From the NCBI GenBank assembly GCA_024278155.1, contig JAJRTT010000094.1, positions 1 to 11,026 of the forward strand: a DNA stretch of 11,026 nt. Reading direction: 5' to 3'. The notes under the pieces are model-generated. The model was not told where the DNA came from. It searched no databases and saw only the letters and a program-made list of their open reading frames with translations. Numbering within the stretch: the first letter of the stretch is position 1; every line of letters begins with the position of its first letter. Source of the DNA: Bacteroidota bacterium. Lineage in GTDB: Bacteria > Bacteroidota > Bacteroidia > Bacteroidales > JAADJA01. This document shows, one piece after another, positions 1 to 7,964 of the stretch. Both the position numbers and the translations under genes were made by a program.

Positions 1-39
1 ATTTTGGTTGCCATTGCACAGCTTTGTCAACAAGCGAAT

Positions 40-76
40 CTTGCTCCCATTGGTGACAACACCAATGGGCGGCAAG
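40..76 (-). terminator. Stem-loop downstream of tsaD, possible terminator or 3'-end hairpin
   Basis: Bases 46-55 (CCCATTGGTG) and 60-69 (CACCAATGGG) are perfect inverted repeats with a four-base loop. After a small internal bulge the pairing resumes with CTTGC at 40-44 against GCAAG at 72-76. The hairpin begins about 25 bases past the tsaD stop codon, where a transcript end would be expected. No T-run follows it on either strand, so it is not a textbook intrinsic terminator; it may block 3' decay or work with Rho. Its inner core matches the stem-loop at 10915-10938. Confidence 0.55.
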
Positions 77-100
77 GTTGGTTGTGGGTTACTGTGGTAT

Positions 101-1126
101 TTATGCCTTGGACAAACTTCTCGCATAAGGCACCACATCCTGTCCGGCAAAATCATTTTCGAGGTACTTGTAATAACCTGCTATGGCAATCATGGCCGCA
201 TTATCGGTGGTGAACTGGAAATCGGGGATAAAAACATTCCAGCCCCTTTTTTCGCCTTCTTCGGCCAACCTGCTCCTTACAAGGGAATTTGCCGAAACAC
301 CACCTGCAATGGCCACATCATTTACACCCGTAACCTTAACGGCTTTTGCCAGCTTTTCCATAAGGATTTCCACGATTGTTTTTTGGATGGAAGCGGCTAG
401 GTCGTTTTTGTTCTGCTCAATAAAATCCGGGTTTTCTTTCAGGCGGTCCCGCACGAAATAGAGGAAGGATGTCTTTAGACCGCTAAAGCTAAAATCCAAA
501 TTCTTGATCCTTGGTTTTGGGAATGTGAATATACTTGCATCCCCCTCTTTTGCCAGTTTATCGATTACGGGTCCGCCAGGATAGGGAAGGCCCATTATTT
601 TTGCCGCTTTGTCGAATGCCTCCCCCGCTGCATCATCTATTGTTTTACCAATTATCTCCATGTCCTGCTGGTCTTTTACAAGTACGATTTGCGTATGACC
701 ACCCGAAACGGTGAGGCACAAAAAGGGCAAAGAAGGCAATTTTTTATTTCCCTCGGTGTTTTGTATGAAATGTGATAAAATATGGGCTTTAAGGTGATCC
801 ACTTCGATCAAGGGAATGTTCAAACCAAGGGTAAAAGCTTTTGCGAAAGAAGTGCCGACAAGCAGGGAGCCGAGCAGACCGGGGCCACGGGTGAAAGCCA
901 CTGCGCTCAATTGGCTTTTTTCAATACCGGCCTTTTTAAGGGCTGCATCCACCACCGGGATAATATTTTGTTGGTGCGCCCGCGAAGCCAGTTCGGGCAC
1001 CACGCCACCATAACGTTTATGGACATCTTGTCCGGCAATAATGTTGGCAAGCACTTTGTTGTTTTCGAGCACTGCCGCCGAAGTGTCGTCGCAGGAAGAT
1101 TCAATGCCGAGGATATATTTTTTCAT
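101..1126 (-). CDS. tsaD: tRNA N6-threonylcarbamoyladenosine (t6A) transferase subunit TsaD
   Basis: This 341-residue protein is the catalytic subunit of the cytoplasmic TsaB-TsaD-TsaE complex. It transfers the threonylcarbamoyl group made by TsaC from the AMP-activated intermediate to A37 of ANN-decoding tRNAs. The sequence shows the Kae1/TsaD family pattern throughout. The N-terminal ASKHA-fold strand reads GIESSCDDTS (7-16). The metal-binding HxxxH is H111/H115, the glycine loop SGGHT is at 141-145, and DDAAGEAFDKAAK spans about 164-176. GGVSAN is at 275-280 and the third metal ligand is D308 in TDNAAMIA. Length and motif order match complete bacterial TsaD, so it appears intact. The ATG at 1126 places the first strand right at the N-terminus, as usual. 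It diverges from tamB, an arrangement I recall from other Bacteroidota. Confidence 0.97.
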   Translation of the reverse strand: MKKYILGIESSCDDTSAAVLENNKVLANIIAGQDVHKRYGGVVPELASRAHQQNIIPVVDAALKKAGIEKSQLSAVAFTRGPGLLGSLLVGTSFAKAFTLGLNIPLIEVDHLKAHILSHFIQNTEGNKKLPSLPFLCLTVSGGHTQIVLVKDQQDMEIIGKTIDDAAGEAFDKAAKIMGLPYPGGPVIDKLAKEGDASIFTFPKPRIKNLDFSFSGLKTSFLYFVRDRLKENPDFIEQNKNDLAASIQKTIVEILMEKLAKAVKVTGVNDVAIAGGVSANSLVRSRLAEEGEKRGWNVFIPDFQFTTDNAAMIAIAGYYKYLENDFAGQDVVPYARSLSKA

Positions 1127-1182
1127 AGTCGTTTTTTACACAAATATCTGTTTGTAAATTATCGAATTAAAAACAGAAAGTT

Positions 1183-1190
1183 TACATTTG
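1183..1190 (+). promoter_or_regulatory. Candidate Bacteroidota -7 promoter element for tamB
   Basis: TACATTTG matches the Bacteroidota sigma-ABfr -7 consensus TAnnTTTG. It points toward tamB in the tsaD-tamB divergent gap. Transcription would start around 1196-1199, leaving a leader of about 35-40 bases before position 1235. I do not see a -33 TTG at the standard 19-21 base spacing; the nearest TTG, at 1152-1154, is too far. The call therefore rests on one eight-base match plus position. Confidence 0.35.
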
Positions 1191-1306
1191 TTATGGAATT
1201 TCGTAAATTGAAAAACCCTGTCTTTTTATAAACCATTAAACGGGACAAAATTATTAAAAATAAAGGGCTTAAAATACCAGTTTTTTTTCTGACAGGGATT
1301 ATTACC

Positions 1307-4300
1307 TTGTTGGTGACCTTGTCGGTTGTATTGCAATCTGCCCTGGTCCAGACTTTGGTTGCCCGTATGGCCACCGATTACCTGACAAAAGAGGTGGGCA
1401 CAAATGTGCATATTGACAAAGTCAAAATCAGTTCCTTGAAAGAATTCTGCCTTCGCAATGTATTTGTGGAGGACCTGCACCGGGATACCCTCTTGTTTGC
1501 CGGGAAGCTCACCGTAAACCTGAATTGGTTTTCCATTAAAAACGAGAAATTGTATTTCAAGGAAATCAATGTTGACAGTGCGGTTTTCCGTCTGAAAACT
1601 TATGAGGGCTCCCAAACCAATAACCTGGGCTTTGTCTTGGATTACTTTAATGCAAAGGCTTCGGGCGAAAAGGAGGGAATCCGTGATTCAATAAAAGTCG
1701 CCCCTCCAAAACCATGGGACATTAGGTTGGACAAATTGGTTGTCCACCAATCTGAGTTTGTTTACCAAAACCAGAACAGCCCAAGAACCGAAGGTCAAAT
1801 GGACTATAACGATATGAAGGTGACAGGGGTCGACCTGGATTTGGAAAACTTCTCTATGAAGGCCGATACGATGTTTGCAAAAATCAATCATTTGTCGGCA
1901 CATGAAAAATGTGGTTTTAGGCTCGACAGCCTATCGGGAGACTTTAAGTTTAGTTCCCGGATTTTGCTTGTGAAGGATTTCCATGTATTGACACCCATGA
2001 ACCACATAAAGTTGGATTTGGAATTTTCATATCAATCCCTTACTGCTTTCATGAACTTTAATCGGGACATAAAAATAGAGGCCCATATCAAACCTTCTAT
2101 CGTTAACCTTGCCGAAGTCGGGTATTTTGCCAAAACCATGTTCCCCATGGACAACAGGATGAAAATTTCGGGGGACGTGCGGGGGACGGTGGATAATTTC
2201 AAGGCAAGGAATTTTAAGTTTGCCTATGGGAAAACAACCCAGTTCAGGGGGGATGTTACCATGAGCGGCCTGCCCGAGGTAAGGGAAACATTTACGCATT
2301 TGTCCATCCGCGATTTTATTACCTCTGCTGCCGATGTTGAATCTTTCCGCCTCCCAACGGATGAGGTTTTTATCCCATTGCCAATGGTAATCCAAAATTT
2401 TGGGAAAACGAGGATCAAGGGGAGGTTCACAGGTTTCTACAATGATTTTGTGGCCAATGCGAATTTCAGGACCGATATCGGTAATGTGAGCACCGACCTC
2501 GTGTTAAAGGTCAATTCTTCCAATACCGTAACTTATACGGGTAAGATAAAAACTGTTGACCTTGATGCCGGAAAGCTGTTGAACGTGAAGGACAATCTTG
2601 GGCTACTAACCTTTTCGGCCACTGTGGATGGTTCCGGTTTGAACGGAAACAATGCAAATATCAATATTGGTGGGCTCATTGATTCGGTAAATGTTTTTGG
2701 GAATTTATACCGGCAAATCACCCTTGCCGGGAACCTTGCCGAGAAAAAGTTTAGTGGGGATTTTCAGGTAAATGACAAAAAAGTGCAAATTGATTTCAAT
2801 GGCAGCATCGATTTCAACAACAGTGTACCGGCCTATAATTTTACGGCCGAAATCGATAACGCCTATTTGCAGCAGCTCAACCTTGTGGAACGGACTCCGT
2901 CAATGTGCCTTTCAACCAGCATGAACATTGACTTTCGCGGTGATGATATCGACAATATACAAGGGATAATCAAACTGAACAACACTAAATATTCTGAGAA
3001 AGAAAAGAGTTACTTCATGAAGGATTTTACCTTGAGCATTACCCGTGACTCAACGGAATATGCCTTTATCAGCCTTTATTCCGATATTGTGGATGCCATG
3101 GTGGAGGGGAAGTTCAAGTTGGCCGAAGTACCGGCAAGGGTCGAAAACCTTTTTAATACCTATCTCGATACCTTGTTTAGTGAGACTATCCAAAAGGACA
3201 GCCTGCATTTTGATCAGGATTTTATTTTTGAAGTCACCCTGAAGAACACAAAAGCCATAAGTGAGCTCTTTGTGCCACAGCTTTTGGTGGAGCCAAACAC
3301 GGTTTTTTCCGGTGGGTTTAATACCCATATCAATAACTTGTTTGTGGATGGCCGTTCCCCGAAAATTGTTTTTGAAGGGAGTGAATTGAAAAACTGGAAT
3401 CTTGATTTTTATTTTCATGAAACGGAAATAAGGATGAACACGGGATGCGAACGATTGGCCTTCTCAGATACGTTGGGGATCGATAGTTTGAAGTTTATTG
3501 CGGCAGCCCGCAACGATTCGGTTTTTTATTCCATCGGATGGGACAATAAAGGGGTTTCTCCCACCAATAAAGGGGATATCCGGGGATTTGTCAATTTTGA
3601 CAGCAAGCACAAATATCAGCTAAAACTTAAACGTGCCGATATAACCATCGCCGATACATTGTGGCAAGTGAGCAATGATAACTACATTTTAGTGGATACG
3701 GGTTTTATCCATTTCAACGATTTTGGTTTTCGGAACAAGGAACAAAGTATCCGTTTAAATGGGGTCATTTCGCCAAATCCCATGGACTCCATGCAGGTGA
3801 CCTTCAATCGGTTTGACCTGTCAAATCTGGAGATTGCCCTTCAGCGTATCCGCATGAACCTGGACGGGGTGATCAATGGTGATTTCACGCTTATGGATTA
3901 TTACGGCCAGCCAAACTATCTTTCCGACCTCACCATTTCCGATTTTTATTTTAACAGGGAAAAGCTGGGCGATGCGTTCCTTACCACCATCTGGGACCCG
4001 CAACAGAAGGCCTTTGATATTTTGGCACAAATAGTTTATTCCGGAAATGTTGGCAAAAGGAAAACCCTCGATGTGTCAGGTGCCTATTATCCACAAAACG
4101 AAACACAGAACTTTGACATTGACGTGCGTCTTGAAAATTATAAATTATTGACACTTGAGCCATTTATGAAGGACTTTGCCTCTGACATAAAAGGCTTGGC
4201 CTCGGGGAAACTTAAACTGACAGGGACAACCGAAAAGCCCGAGATACATGGGGATATCAGCATGATACATGCAGGCATGAAAATCAATTACCTGAACGTG

Positions 4301-5710
4301 AGCTATTACTTTGCCGGCAAGGCCGGTTTTACGGATAACTCAATTTATTTTAAAGATATAATTGTATATGATTCTTTGAACAATGAGGCTGTTTGTTCTG
4401 GTGAGTTTACCCATGATTATTTCAAGGATTTCAAAATGGACCTAAGGGTGAAAACGGACAAGATAACGGGCCTTGACACGAAAAGGGGCGACAACGATAT
4501 TTTTTATGGAAAAGCCACCGCTGGCGGCGATGTGCATATTTTTGGGCCTTTGGATAAGCTTACCTTCGATATTGCCCTGAAATCGGAAAAAGGGACCAAT
4601 ATCAAAATCCCCATTAGCTCTTCTGCTACAATTGCGGAAAATGACTTTATCACATTTGAACAACCGGAAATAGACTCGGCTTTTATGGAACCTGTTGAAG
4701 TGGAAGAAGAAACCGGCAGCTTTGCGCTAAAACTGGAGTTGAACCTTACCAATGATGCGGATATACAAATGTTTTTGCCTTACAGCATGGGCAATATCCG
4801 GGGGAAAGGCCATGGGCAAATATTCATGGACGTGACCCCGGAAGGCGCTTTTGCCATGAACGGGGAATATTTGATCGACCGGGGTTCTTTTTTCCTGACC
4901 CTTCATAATATCATTAACCGCGATTTTTCAATAAGAAGGGGAAGCAAGGTCTCCTGGTCAGGGGATCCCTATAATGCAGAAATCTCAATGAAAGCTGTTT
5001 ACAAAGTGAAAACCAGTCTGGGGGATTACGACCCGACCGGTAGCGGGCAACAAAGGGTCACGGTGGATTGCGTGATCGGGTTGACGAACAATTTGTATAA
5101 TCCCGAAATCAAGTTCAGTATCGAATTCCCCGATATGCGCGACAGCGACAAACAATTTGTTTATTCGAGGCTCGACACTACCGACCAGGCACTTATGAGC
5201 CAGCAAATGTTGTCGCTTTTGGTCATGAACAGTTTTACCAACAGTAGCGAATCCACGGGGTCAGTGAATTTCAATACCTATTCGTTGCTCACTAACCAAT
5301 TGAACAACTGGCTTTCGGGTCTCAGCAATGATTTTGATGTGGGGATAAATTACCAGCCCGGTGACGAAATTTCACAGCAAGAGGTGGAGGTGGCCTTGTC
5401 AACCCAATTGTTTGATGACCGTGTTATCATTGATGGAAATGTGGGGATGATAAGCCAGGACAGGGCAAGCAATACCAATGAGATTGTGGGGGAAGTAACC
5501 GTGGAGGTGATGCTAACACCGGATGGAAGATGGCGGGGGAAGGCGTTCAACAAATCGAACCACGATTATTTATACCGGAACTATTCGCCCTACACTCAGG
5601 GCCTGGGTATTTTTTATACAAAGGAGTTCAGTAGTTTTAGGGATCTGTTTACCTCCCGGAAGAAAAAAATGGAGAAAAAGGAAAAGGAAGAATTGAGCAT
5701 TCAGGAATGA
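1307..5710 (+). CDS. tamB: Translocation/assembly module protein TamB (DUF490 family)
   Basis: This is a giant inner-membrane-anchored periplasmic protein of the AsmA/TamB superfamily. Such proteins form long beta-taco bridges that help insert outer-membrane proteins or move phospholipids; in Bacteroidota they partner with a BamA-like TamL. The N-terminus is hydrophobic, followed by the family-typical phrase VFVEDLHRDTLLFAGKLTVN. A very long beta-strand-rich region follows, then the C-terminal DUF490 domain from about residue 1080. Its hallmark block is GSKVSWSGDPYNAEI, with W near residue 1217. The tail is lysine- and glutamate-rich. The start is doubtful. TTG at 1307 is the first standard start codon in frame, but it falls inside the membrane helix. 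The open frame extends back to 1232 and encodes TIKRDKIIKNKGLKIP plus the first half of the helix. This suggests initiation at ATT 1235 (MKRDKII...) or a mutated start. Length is normal for Bacteroidota TamB. Confidence 0.93.
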   Translation: MLVTLSVVLQSALVQTLVARMATDYLTKEVGTNVHIDKVKISSLKEFCLRNVFVEDLHRDTLLFAGKLTVNLNWFSIKNEKLYFKEINVDSAVFRLKTYEGSQTNNLGFVLDYFNAKASGEKEGIRDSIKVAPPKPWDIRLDKLVVHQSEFVYQNQNSPRTEGQMDYNDMKVTGVDLDLENFSMKADTMFAKINHLSAHEKCGFRLDSLSGDFKFSSRILLVKDFHVLTPMNHIKLDLEFSYQSLTAFMNFNRDIKIEAHIKPSIVNLAEVGYFAKTMFPMDNRMKISGDVRGTVDNFKARNFKFAYGKTTQFRGDVTMSGLPEVRETFTHLSIRDFITSAADVESFRLPTDEVFIPLPMVIQNFGKTRIKGRFTGFYNDFVANANFRTDIGNVSTDLVLKVNSSNTVTYTGKIKTVDLDAGKLLNVKDNLGLLTFSATVDGSGLNGNNANINIGGLIDSVNVFGNLYRQITLAGNLAEKKFSGDFQVNDKKVQIDFNGSIDFNNSVPAYNFTAEIDNAYLQQLNLVERTPSMCLSTSMNIDFRGDDIDNIQGIIKLNNTKYSEKEKSYFMKDFTLSITRDSTEYAFISLYSDIVDAMVEGKFKLAEVPARVENLFNTYLDTLFSETIQKDSLHFDQDFIFEVTLKNTKAISELFVPQLLVEPNTVFSGGFNTHINNLFVDGRSPKIVFEGSELKNWNLDFYFHETEIRMNTGCERLAFSDTLGIDSLKFIAAARNDSVFYSIGWDNKGVSPTNKGDIRGFVNFDSKHKYQLKLKRADITIADTLWQVSNDNYILVDTGFIHFNDFGFRNKEQSIRLNGVISPNPMDSMQVTFNRFDLSNLEIALQRIRMNLDGVINGDFTLMDYYGQPNYLSDLTISDFYFNREKLGDAFLTTIWDPQQKAFDILAQIVYSGNVGKRKTLDVSGAYYPQNETQNFDIDVRLENYKLLTLEPFMKDFASDIKGLASGKLKLTGTTEKPEIHGDISMIHAGMKINYLNVSYYFAGKAGFTDNSIYFKDIIVYDSLNNEAVCSGEFTHDYFKDFKMDLRVKTDKITGLDTKRGDNDIFYGKATAGGDVHIFGPLDKLTFDIALKSEKGTNIKIPISSSATIAENDFITFEQPEIDSAFMEPVEVEEETGSFALKLELNLTNDADIQMFLPYSMGNIRGKGHGQIFMDVTPEGAFAMNGEYLIDRGSFFLTLHNIINRDFSIRRGSKVSWSGDPYNAEISMKAVYKVKTSLGDYDPTGSGQQRVTVDCVIGLTNNLYNPEIKFSIEFPDMRDSDKQFVYSRLDTTDQALMSQQMLSLLVMNSFTNSSESTGSVNFNTYSLLTNQLNNWLSGLSNDFDVGINYQPGDEISQQEVEVALSTQLFDDRVIIDGNVGMISQDRASNTNEIVGEVTVEVMLTPDGRWRGKAFNKSNHDYLYRNYSPYTQGLGIFYTKEFSSFRDLFTSRKKKMEKKEKEELSIQE

Positions 5711-5734
5711 TTGTTACTTTTGTGCGGTAAAAAG

Positions 5735-5822
5735 GGTAATTAGGGGTAATTGATGGTAATTAGGGGTAATTGATGGTAATTAGGTTGTAACTGATGGTAA
5801 TTAGGTTGTAACTGATGGTAAT
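5735..5822 (+). repeat. Short tandem repeat, 20/21-base units, four copies plus a partial
   Basis: Two identical 20-base units, GGTAATTAGGGGTAATTGAT, occupy 5735-5754 and 5755-5774. Two identical 21-base variants follow at 5775-5795 and 5796-5816; in them the second half changes to TTGTAACTGAT. A partial GGTAAT ends the run at 5817-5822. Each 20-base unit is itself two similar ten-base halves (GGTAATTAGG and GGTAATTGAT). The array starts 24 bases past the tamB stop. Units abut with no spacers, so it is not a CRISPR. Replication slippage is the simplest origin. Confidence 0.9.
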
Positions 5823-5965
5823 AGATTGCCTGCATCGGTAGCTTGCTGAAGCGGATAATTGATTGTTAAAATAGACAATAAAAAATTAGCAAATTACAGC
5901 GAAGCAAATTATGCACACAGTACAAATTACAAAATATAAATTGTTTTTATTTTAATTATTTAATT
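5823..5965. other. AT-rich intergenic stretch upstream of the DUF4293 gene
   Basis: Together with the tandem repeat this makes a 255-base gene-free gap between tamB and the DUF4293 gene. The last 90 bases are strongly AT-rich, as expected for a promoter, but I found no TAnnTTTG element on either strand. There is also no clear hairpin terminator for tamB. I see no open frame, tRNA or structured RNA here. Confidence 0.5.
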
Positions 5966-6427
5966 ATGATACAACGCATTCAAACATTGTACTTGCTCAT
6001 TGCCTTCGCGCTTGGCATCGTTTTCCTTTTTTCGCCTTTGGCAAGTTTTTCCATCGCCGATCTTTTGGTCGAGTTGAACGTGATTGACCTTAATCAGGTT
6101 TCGGATATGAACCAGGCCATGTTTGTCGATACCATGCCGTTGATAATCGTTGATCTGGCTTTTGTGGTTTTAATGGCTGTTTCCATTTTGATGTACAAAA
6201 ACAGGCCTTTACAGATAAAAATGGTTGGCTTTGGTTTTCTTATGAACACGGTGATAATCATTCTTGGCTTTTGGTACACCGACACCATGGCCGATAAAGT
6301 CAATGCCCTTCCCGATTACGAATATGGGGCAATAATCCCTGTTATTTCGCTTATTTTCCTGTTTATGGCCATGCGCGGTATCAGGAAAGATACAAAGTTG
6401 ATCAAGTCCATGGAAAGGTTGAGGTAG
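5966..6427 (+). CDS. DUF4293 domain-containing integral membrane protein
   Basis: This is a 153-residue protein whose opening, MIQRIQTLYLL, is the hallmark of the DUF4293 family. That family is confined to Bacteroidota and has no known function. Four hydrophobic segments are visible at roughly 7-24, 56-77, 83-104 and 119-138. A soluble loop lies between the first two (about 29-52), and the C-terminus is basic (GIRKDTKLIKSMERLR), probably cytoplasmic. Size and four-helix layout fit full-length members. The ATG at 5966 is favoured because it yields the conserved N-terminus exactly. The gene stands alone after the tamB gap and converges on the metallophosphoesterase gene, with 72 bases between the two stops. 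Function cannot be inferred from the sequence. Confidence 0.9.
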   Translation: MIQRIQTLYLLIAFALGIVFLFSPLASFSIADLLVELNVIDLNQVSDMNQAMFVDTMPLIIVDLAFVVLMAVSILMYKNRPLQIKMVGFGFLMNTVIIILGFWYTDTMADKVNALPDYEYGAIIPVISLIFLFMAMRGIRKDTKLIKSMERLR

Positions 6428-6499
6428 TTTATTCGGATATGAAACAGCGATGGGACATGTTCCACAGCTCTCTCCAATTTCCCAACATCCTCAAGTTCT

Positions 6500-7012
6500 T
6501 CAATAATACCCTCGTTTGTAATCCCTGTCGATTTCCAGGATTTCCAAATCTTTGATATCTTTCCCATCGATCGCAAAACGGATAAAGGTGATTTTTTTGT
6601 GCAATCCCGAATTGCCACTTCCGCCCGGATTGATGTGCAAAAGATTGTGTTTTTTGTCGAACATAACCTTCAGGATATGGGAATGGCCCGAAATGAAAAG
6701 CCCCGGATGTTCTGCCAGGATAATCTTGCGCGCTTTCGGTTGGTACCGTCCGGGATAGCCCCCAATATGGATAATGAAAACCTTTGTTTTTTCACAGGTA
6801 AACAGCTGTGTTTCGGGATGGGCAATCCTTGTTTTGTGGCCGTCAATGTTCCCATAAACTGCCCGTAAAGGTTTAAAGGCCGCAAGCTTGTCGGCTGTTT
6901 CAATATTGCCGATATCGCCGGCATGCCATATTTCATCACAGTCGGCAAAGAATTCAAAAAGCCTGGGATGGAGAAAGGAGTGGGTATCGGAGAGCAAGCC
7001 AATCTTTGTCAT
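6500..7012 (-). CDS. YfcE/MJ0936-like metallophosphoesterase
   Basis: This is a 170-residue calcineurin-like phosphoesterase of the small YfcE/YsnB type, probably cytoplasmic. Relatives hydrolyse phosphodiesters in vitro with a two-metal centre; physiological substrates are mostly unknown. All the metal-binding blocks are present in order: SDTH (D9, H11), HAGDIGN (D33), GNIDGH (N55), the histidine in VFIIHIGG (H82) and GHSH (H110, H112). A glycine-rich NPGGSGN follows at 128-134. I chose the ATG at 7012, not the upstream ATG at 7072, because MTKIGLLSDTH starts the first beta-strand immediately. The longer version would add 20 residues overlapping the preceding gene. It lies 7 bases after the TonB_C-protein stop, so the two are probably cotranscribed. 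No residue needed for catalysis appears to be missing. Confidence 0.92.
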   Translation of the reverse strand: MTKIGLLSDTHSFLHPRLFEFFADCDEIWHAGDIGNIETADKLAAFKPLRAVYGNIDGHKTRIAHPETQLFTCEKTKVFIIHIGGYPGRYQPKARKIILAEHPGLFISGHSHILKVMFDKKHNLLHINPGGSGNSGLHKKITFIRFAIDGKDIKDLEILEIDRDYKRGYY

Positions 7013-7019
7013 ATTCTTG

Positions 7020-7841
7020 TTAACGTCCTTGGATTGGTACTGTTCCGCCAACCGTATGATTGGCAATATCAAACTTTATTTCGATCTGCATAAAGGTACG
7101 TACCGCTTTTCCTTTCTTTATCCCCGGGTGCCATTTCATGAGTTTCAATACCCGGATGGCTTCTTCGGTAGTGCCGCCGCCGAGTGTGTTCACGATTTTG
7201 ATATTTGAGATACGCCCACTTTGTTCCACAACGAATTTCAGCTTTACCTCTCCTGAAATATTTTGCTTGAAAGCTGTTTCAGGGTATTTTAGGTTACGGG
7301 CCAAAAAACTATTGAAGTTTACATCGGTACTGCTGAAAATCGGTTTGGGGTATTTGTCAACCTCCTTCATATCGTACACATGGTTGCTGGAGTCAATGGG
7401 CTGGTACGGGTACGAAAAGTAATTATAGCCCCTTTCCTTGATAAGCTTTTTGTATTTCTTGATGTTGAATTTTATTTTGATGGAATGGGCATATGCAATG
7501 GGTTTACCCAATTCGTTGGCAGGGTTCCACAAAATCTTTTTGAAAATACGGATGGCTTCCTTGTCGATTTCGGGGCTTACAGATTGTTCTATTTTCAGGT
7601 TGCTTGTATTTCCGTTTGGTTCCACAAGAAAGGAAAGTTCAACCGTACCTCCAATGTTTTTTTTTAGGGCAAGTTCGGGATATATCATTTCCTCCTTTAT
7701 AAAAGCCTTTAACAACTTGTTCCCGCCGTAGCATGTGGGTGGGTCAATTTCCTGCGCGTTAAGTGTGGAAATCGGATTGGCGAATAGCCCAATTAGAAAA
7801 AAGGAAAGAAAGAGCACTTTGGTTCGACTGATCGTTTTCAT
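7020..7841 (-). CDS. Secreted protein with two TonB C-terminal domains (energy transducer TonB family)
   Basis: This is a 273-residue protein. The N-terminus (about 1-30, ending STLNAQE) is a basic stretch, a hydrophobic core and a likely signal-peptidase I site. Two TonB_C-like domains follow, at about 38-128 and 165-260. Each has the family's YP-x-x-A opening (YPELALKKNIGGTVELSF and YPETAFKQNISGEVKLKF), then a V-x-x-x-G strand turn, an EAIR helix and a W-x-P motif (LWNPA, KWHPG). Canonical TonB has an uncleaved membrane anchor, a proline-rich spacer and one such domain. This protein lacks the spacer and seems to be exported, so it probably does not transmit ExbBD force. The ATG at 7841 is preferred over 7916 because it places the signal peptide at the N-terminus. 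It heads a likely operon with the metallophosphoesterase and diverges from rmuC. Confidence 0.85.
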   Translation of the reverse strand: MKTISRTKVLFLSFFLIGLFANPISTLNAQEIDPPTCYGGNKLLKAFIKEEMIYPELALKKNIGGTVELSFLVEPNGNTSNLKIEQSVSPEIDKEAIRIFKKILWNPANELGKPIAYAHSIKIKFNIKKYKKLIKERGYNYFSYPYQPIDSSNHVYDMKEVDKYPKPIFSSTDVNFNSFLARNLKYPETAFKQNISGEVKLKFVVEQSGRISNIKIVNTLGGGTTEEAIRVLKLMKWHPGIKKGKAVRTFMQIEIKFDIANHTVGGTVPIQGR

Positions 7842-7934
7842 GATACGGGTGTCTTTTTTGAAGACTATAAAAATACTTAAAAAAGTTGCATTTGCCAAGA
7901 TTAAAATCACTTTCACTTAATTCTGTTTGGAAAT

Positions 7935-7948
7935 GTGTAATTTTACAC
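7935..7948. promoter_or_regulatory. 14-base palindrome between the TonB_C gene and rmuC, possible operator
   Basis: GTGTAA at 7935-7940 and TTACAC at 7943-7948 are perfect inverted repeats around a two-base centre. The site lies 16 bases before the rmuC ATG and about 94 bases before the divergent TonB_C gene. That is a plausible place for a dimeric regulator. It could equally be chance in AT-rich DNA. Confidence 0.3.
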
Positions 7949-7964
7949 GATAATTCATCCTGAC

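Noticed and set aside
8..400. Plus-strand open frame at the left edge
   Set aside because: It is antisense to tsaD for most of its length, crosses the tsaD 3' stem-loop, and has no recognisable protein features.
782..1231. Plus-strand open frame overlapping the 5' half of tsaD and ending at 1231
   Set aside because: It is a shadow of tsaD. Only its final 12 residues (from ATG 1193) matter, as a possible lost tamB start, and are discussed there.
5735..5822. Possible CRISPR array
   Set aside because: The units are directly adjacent with no unique spacers, and no cas gene is nearby.
5823..5965. TAnnTTTG promoter for the DUF4293 gene
   Set aside because: I looked for it on both strands and found only AT-rich near-matches, none good enough to annotate.
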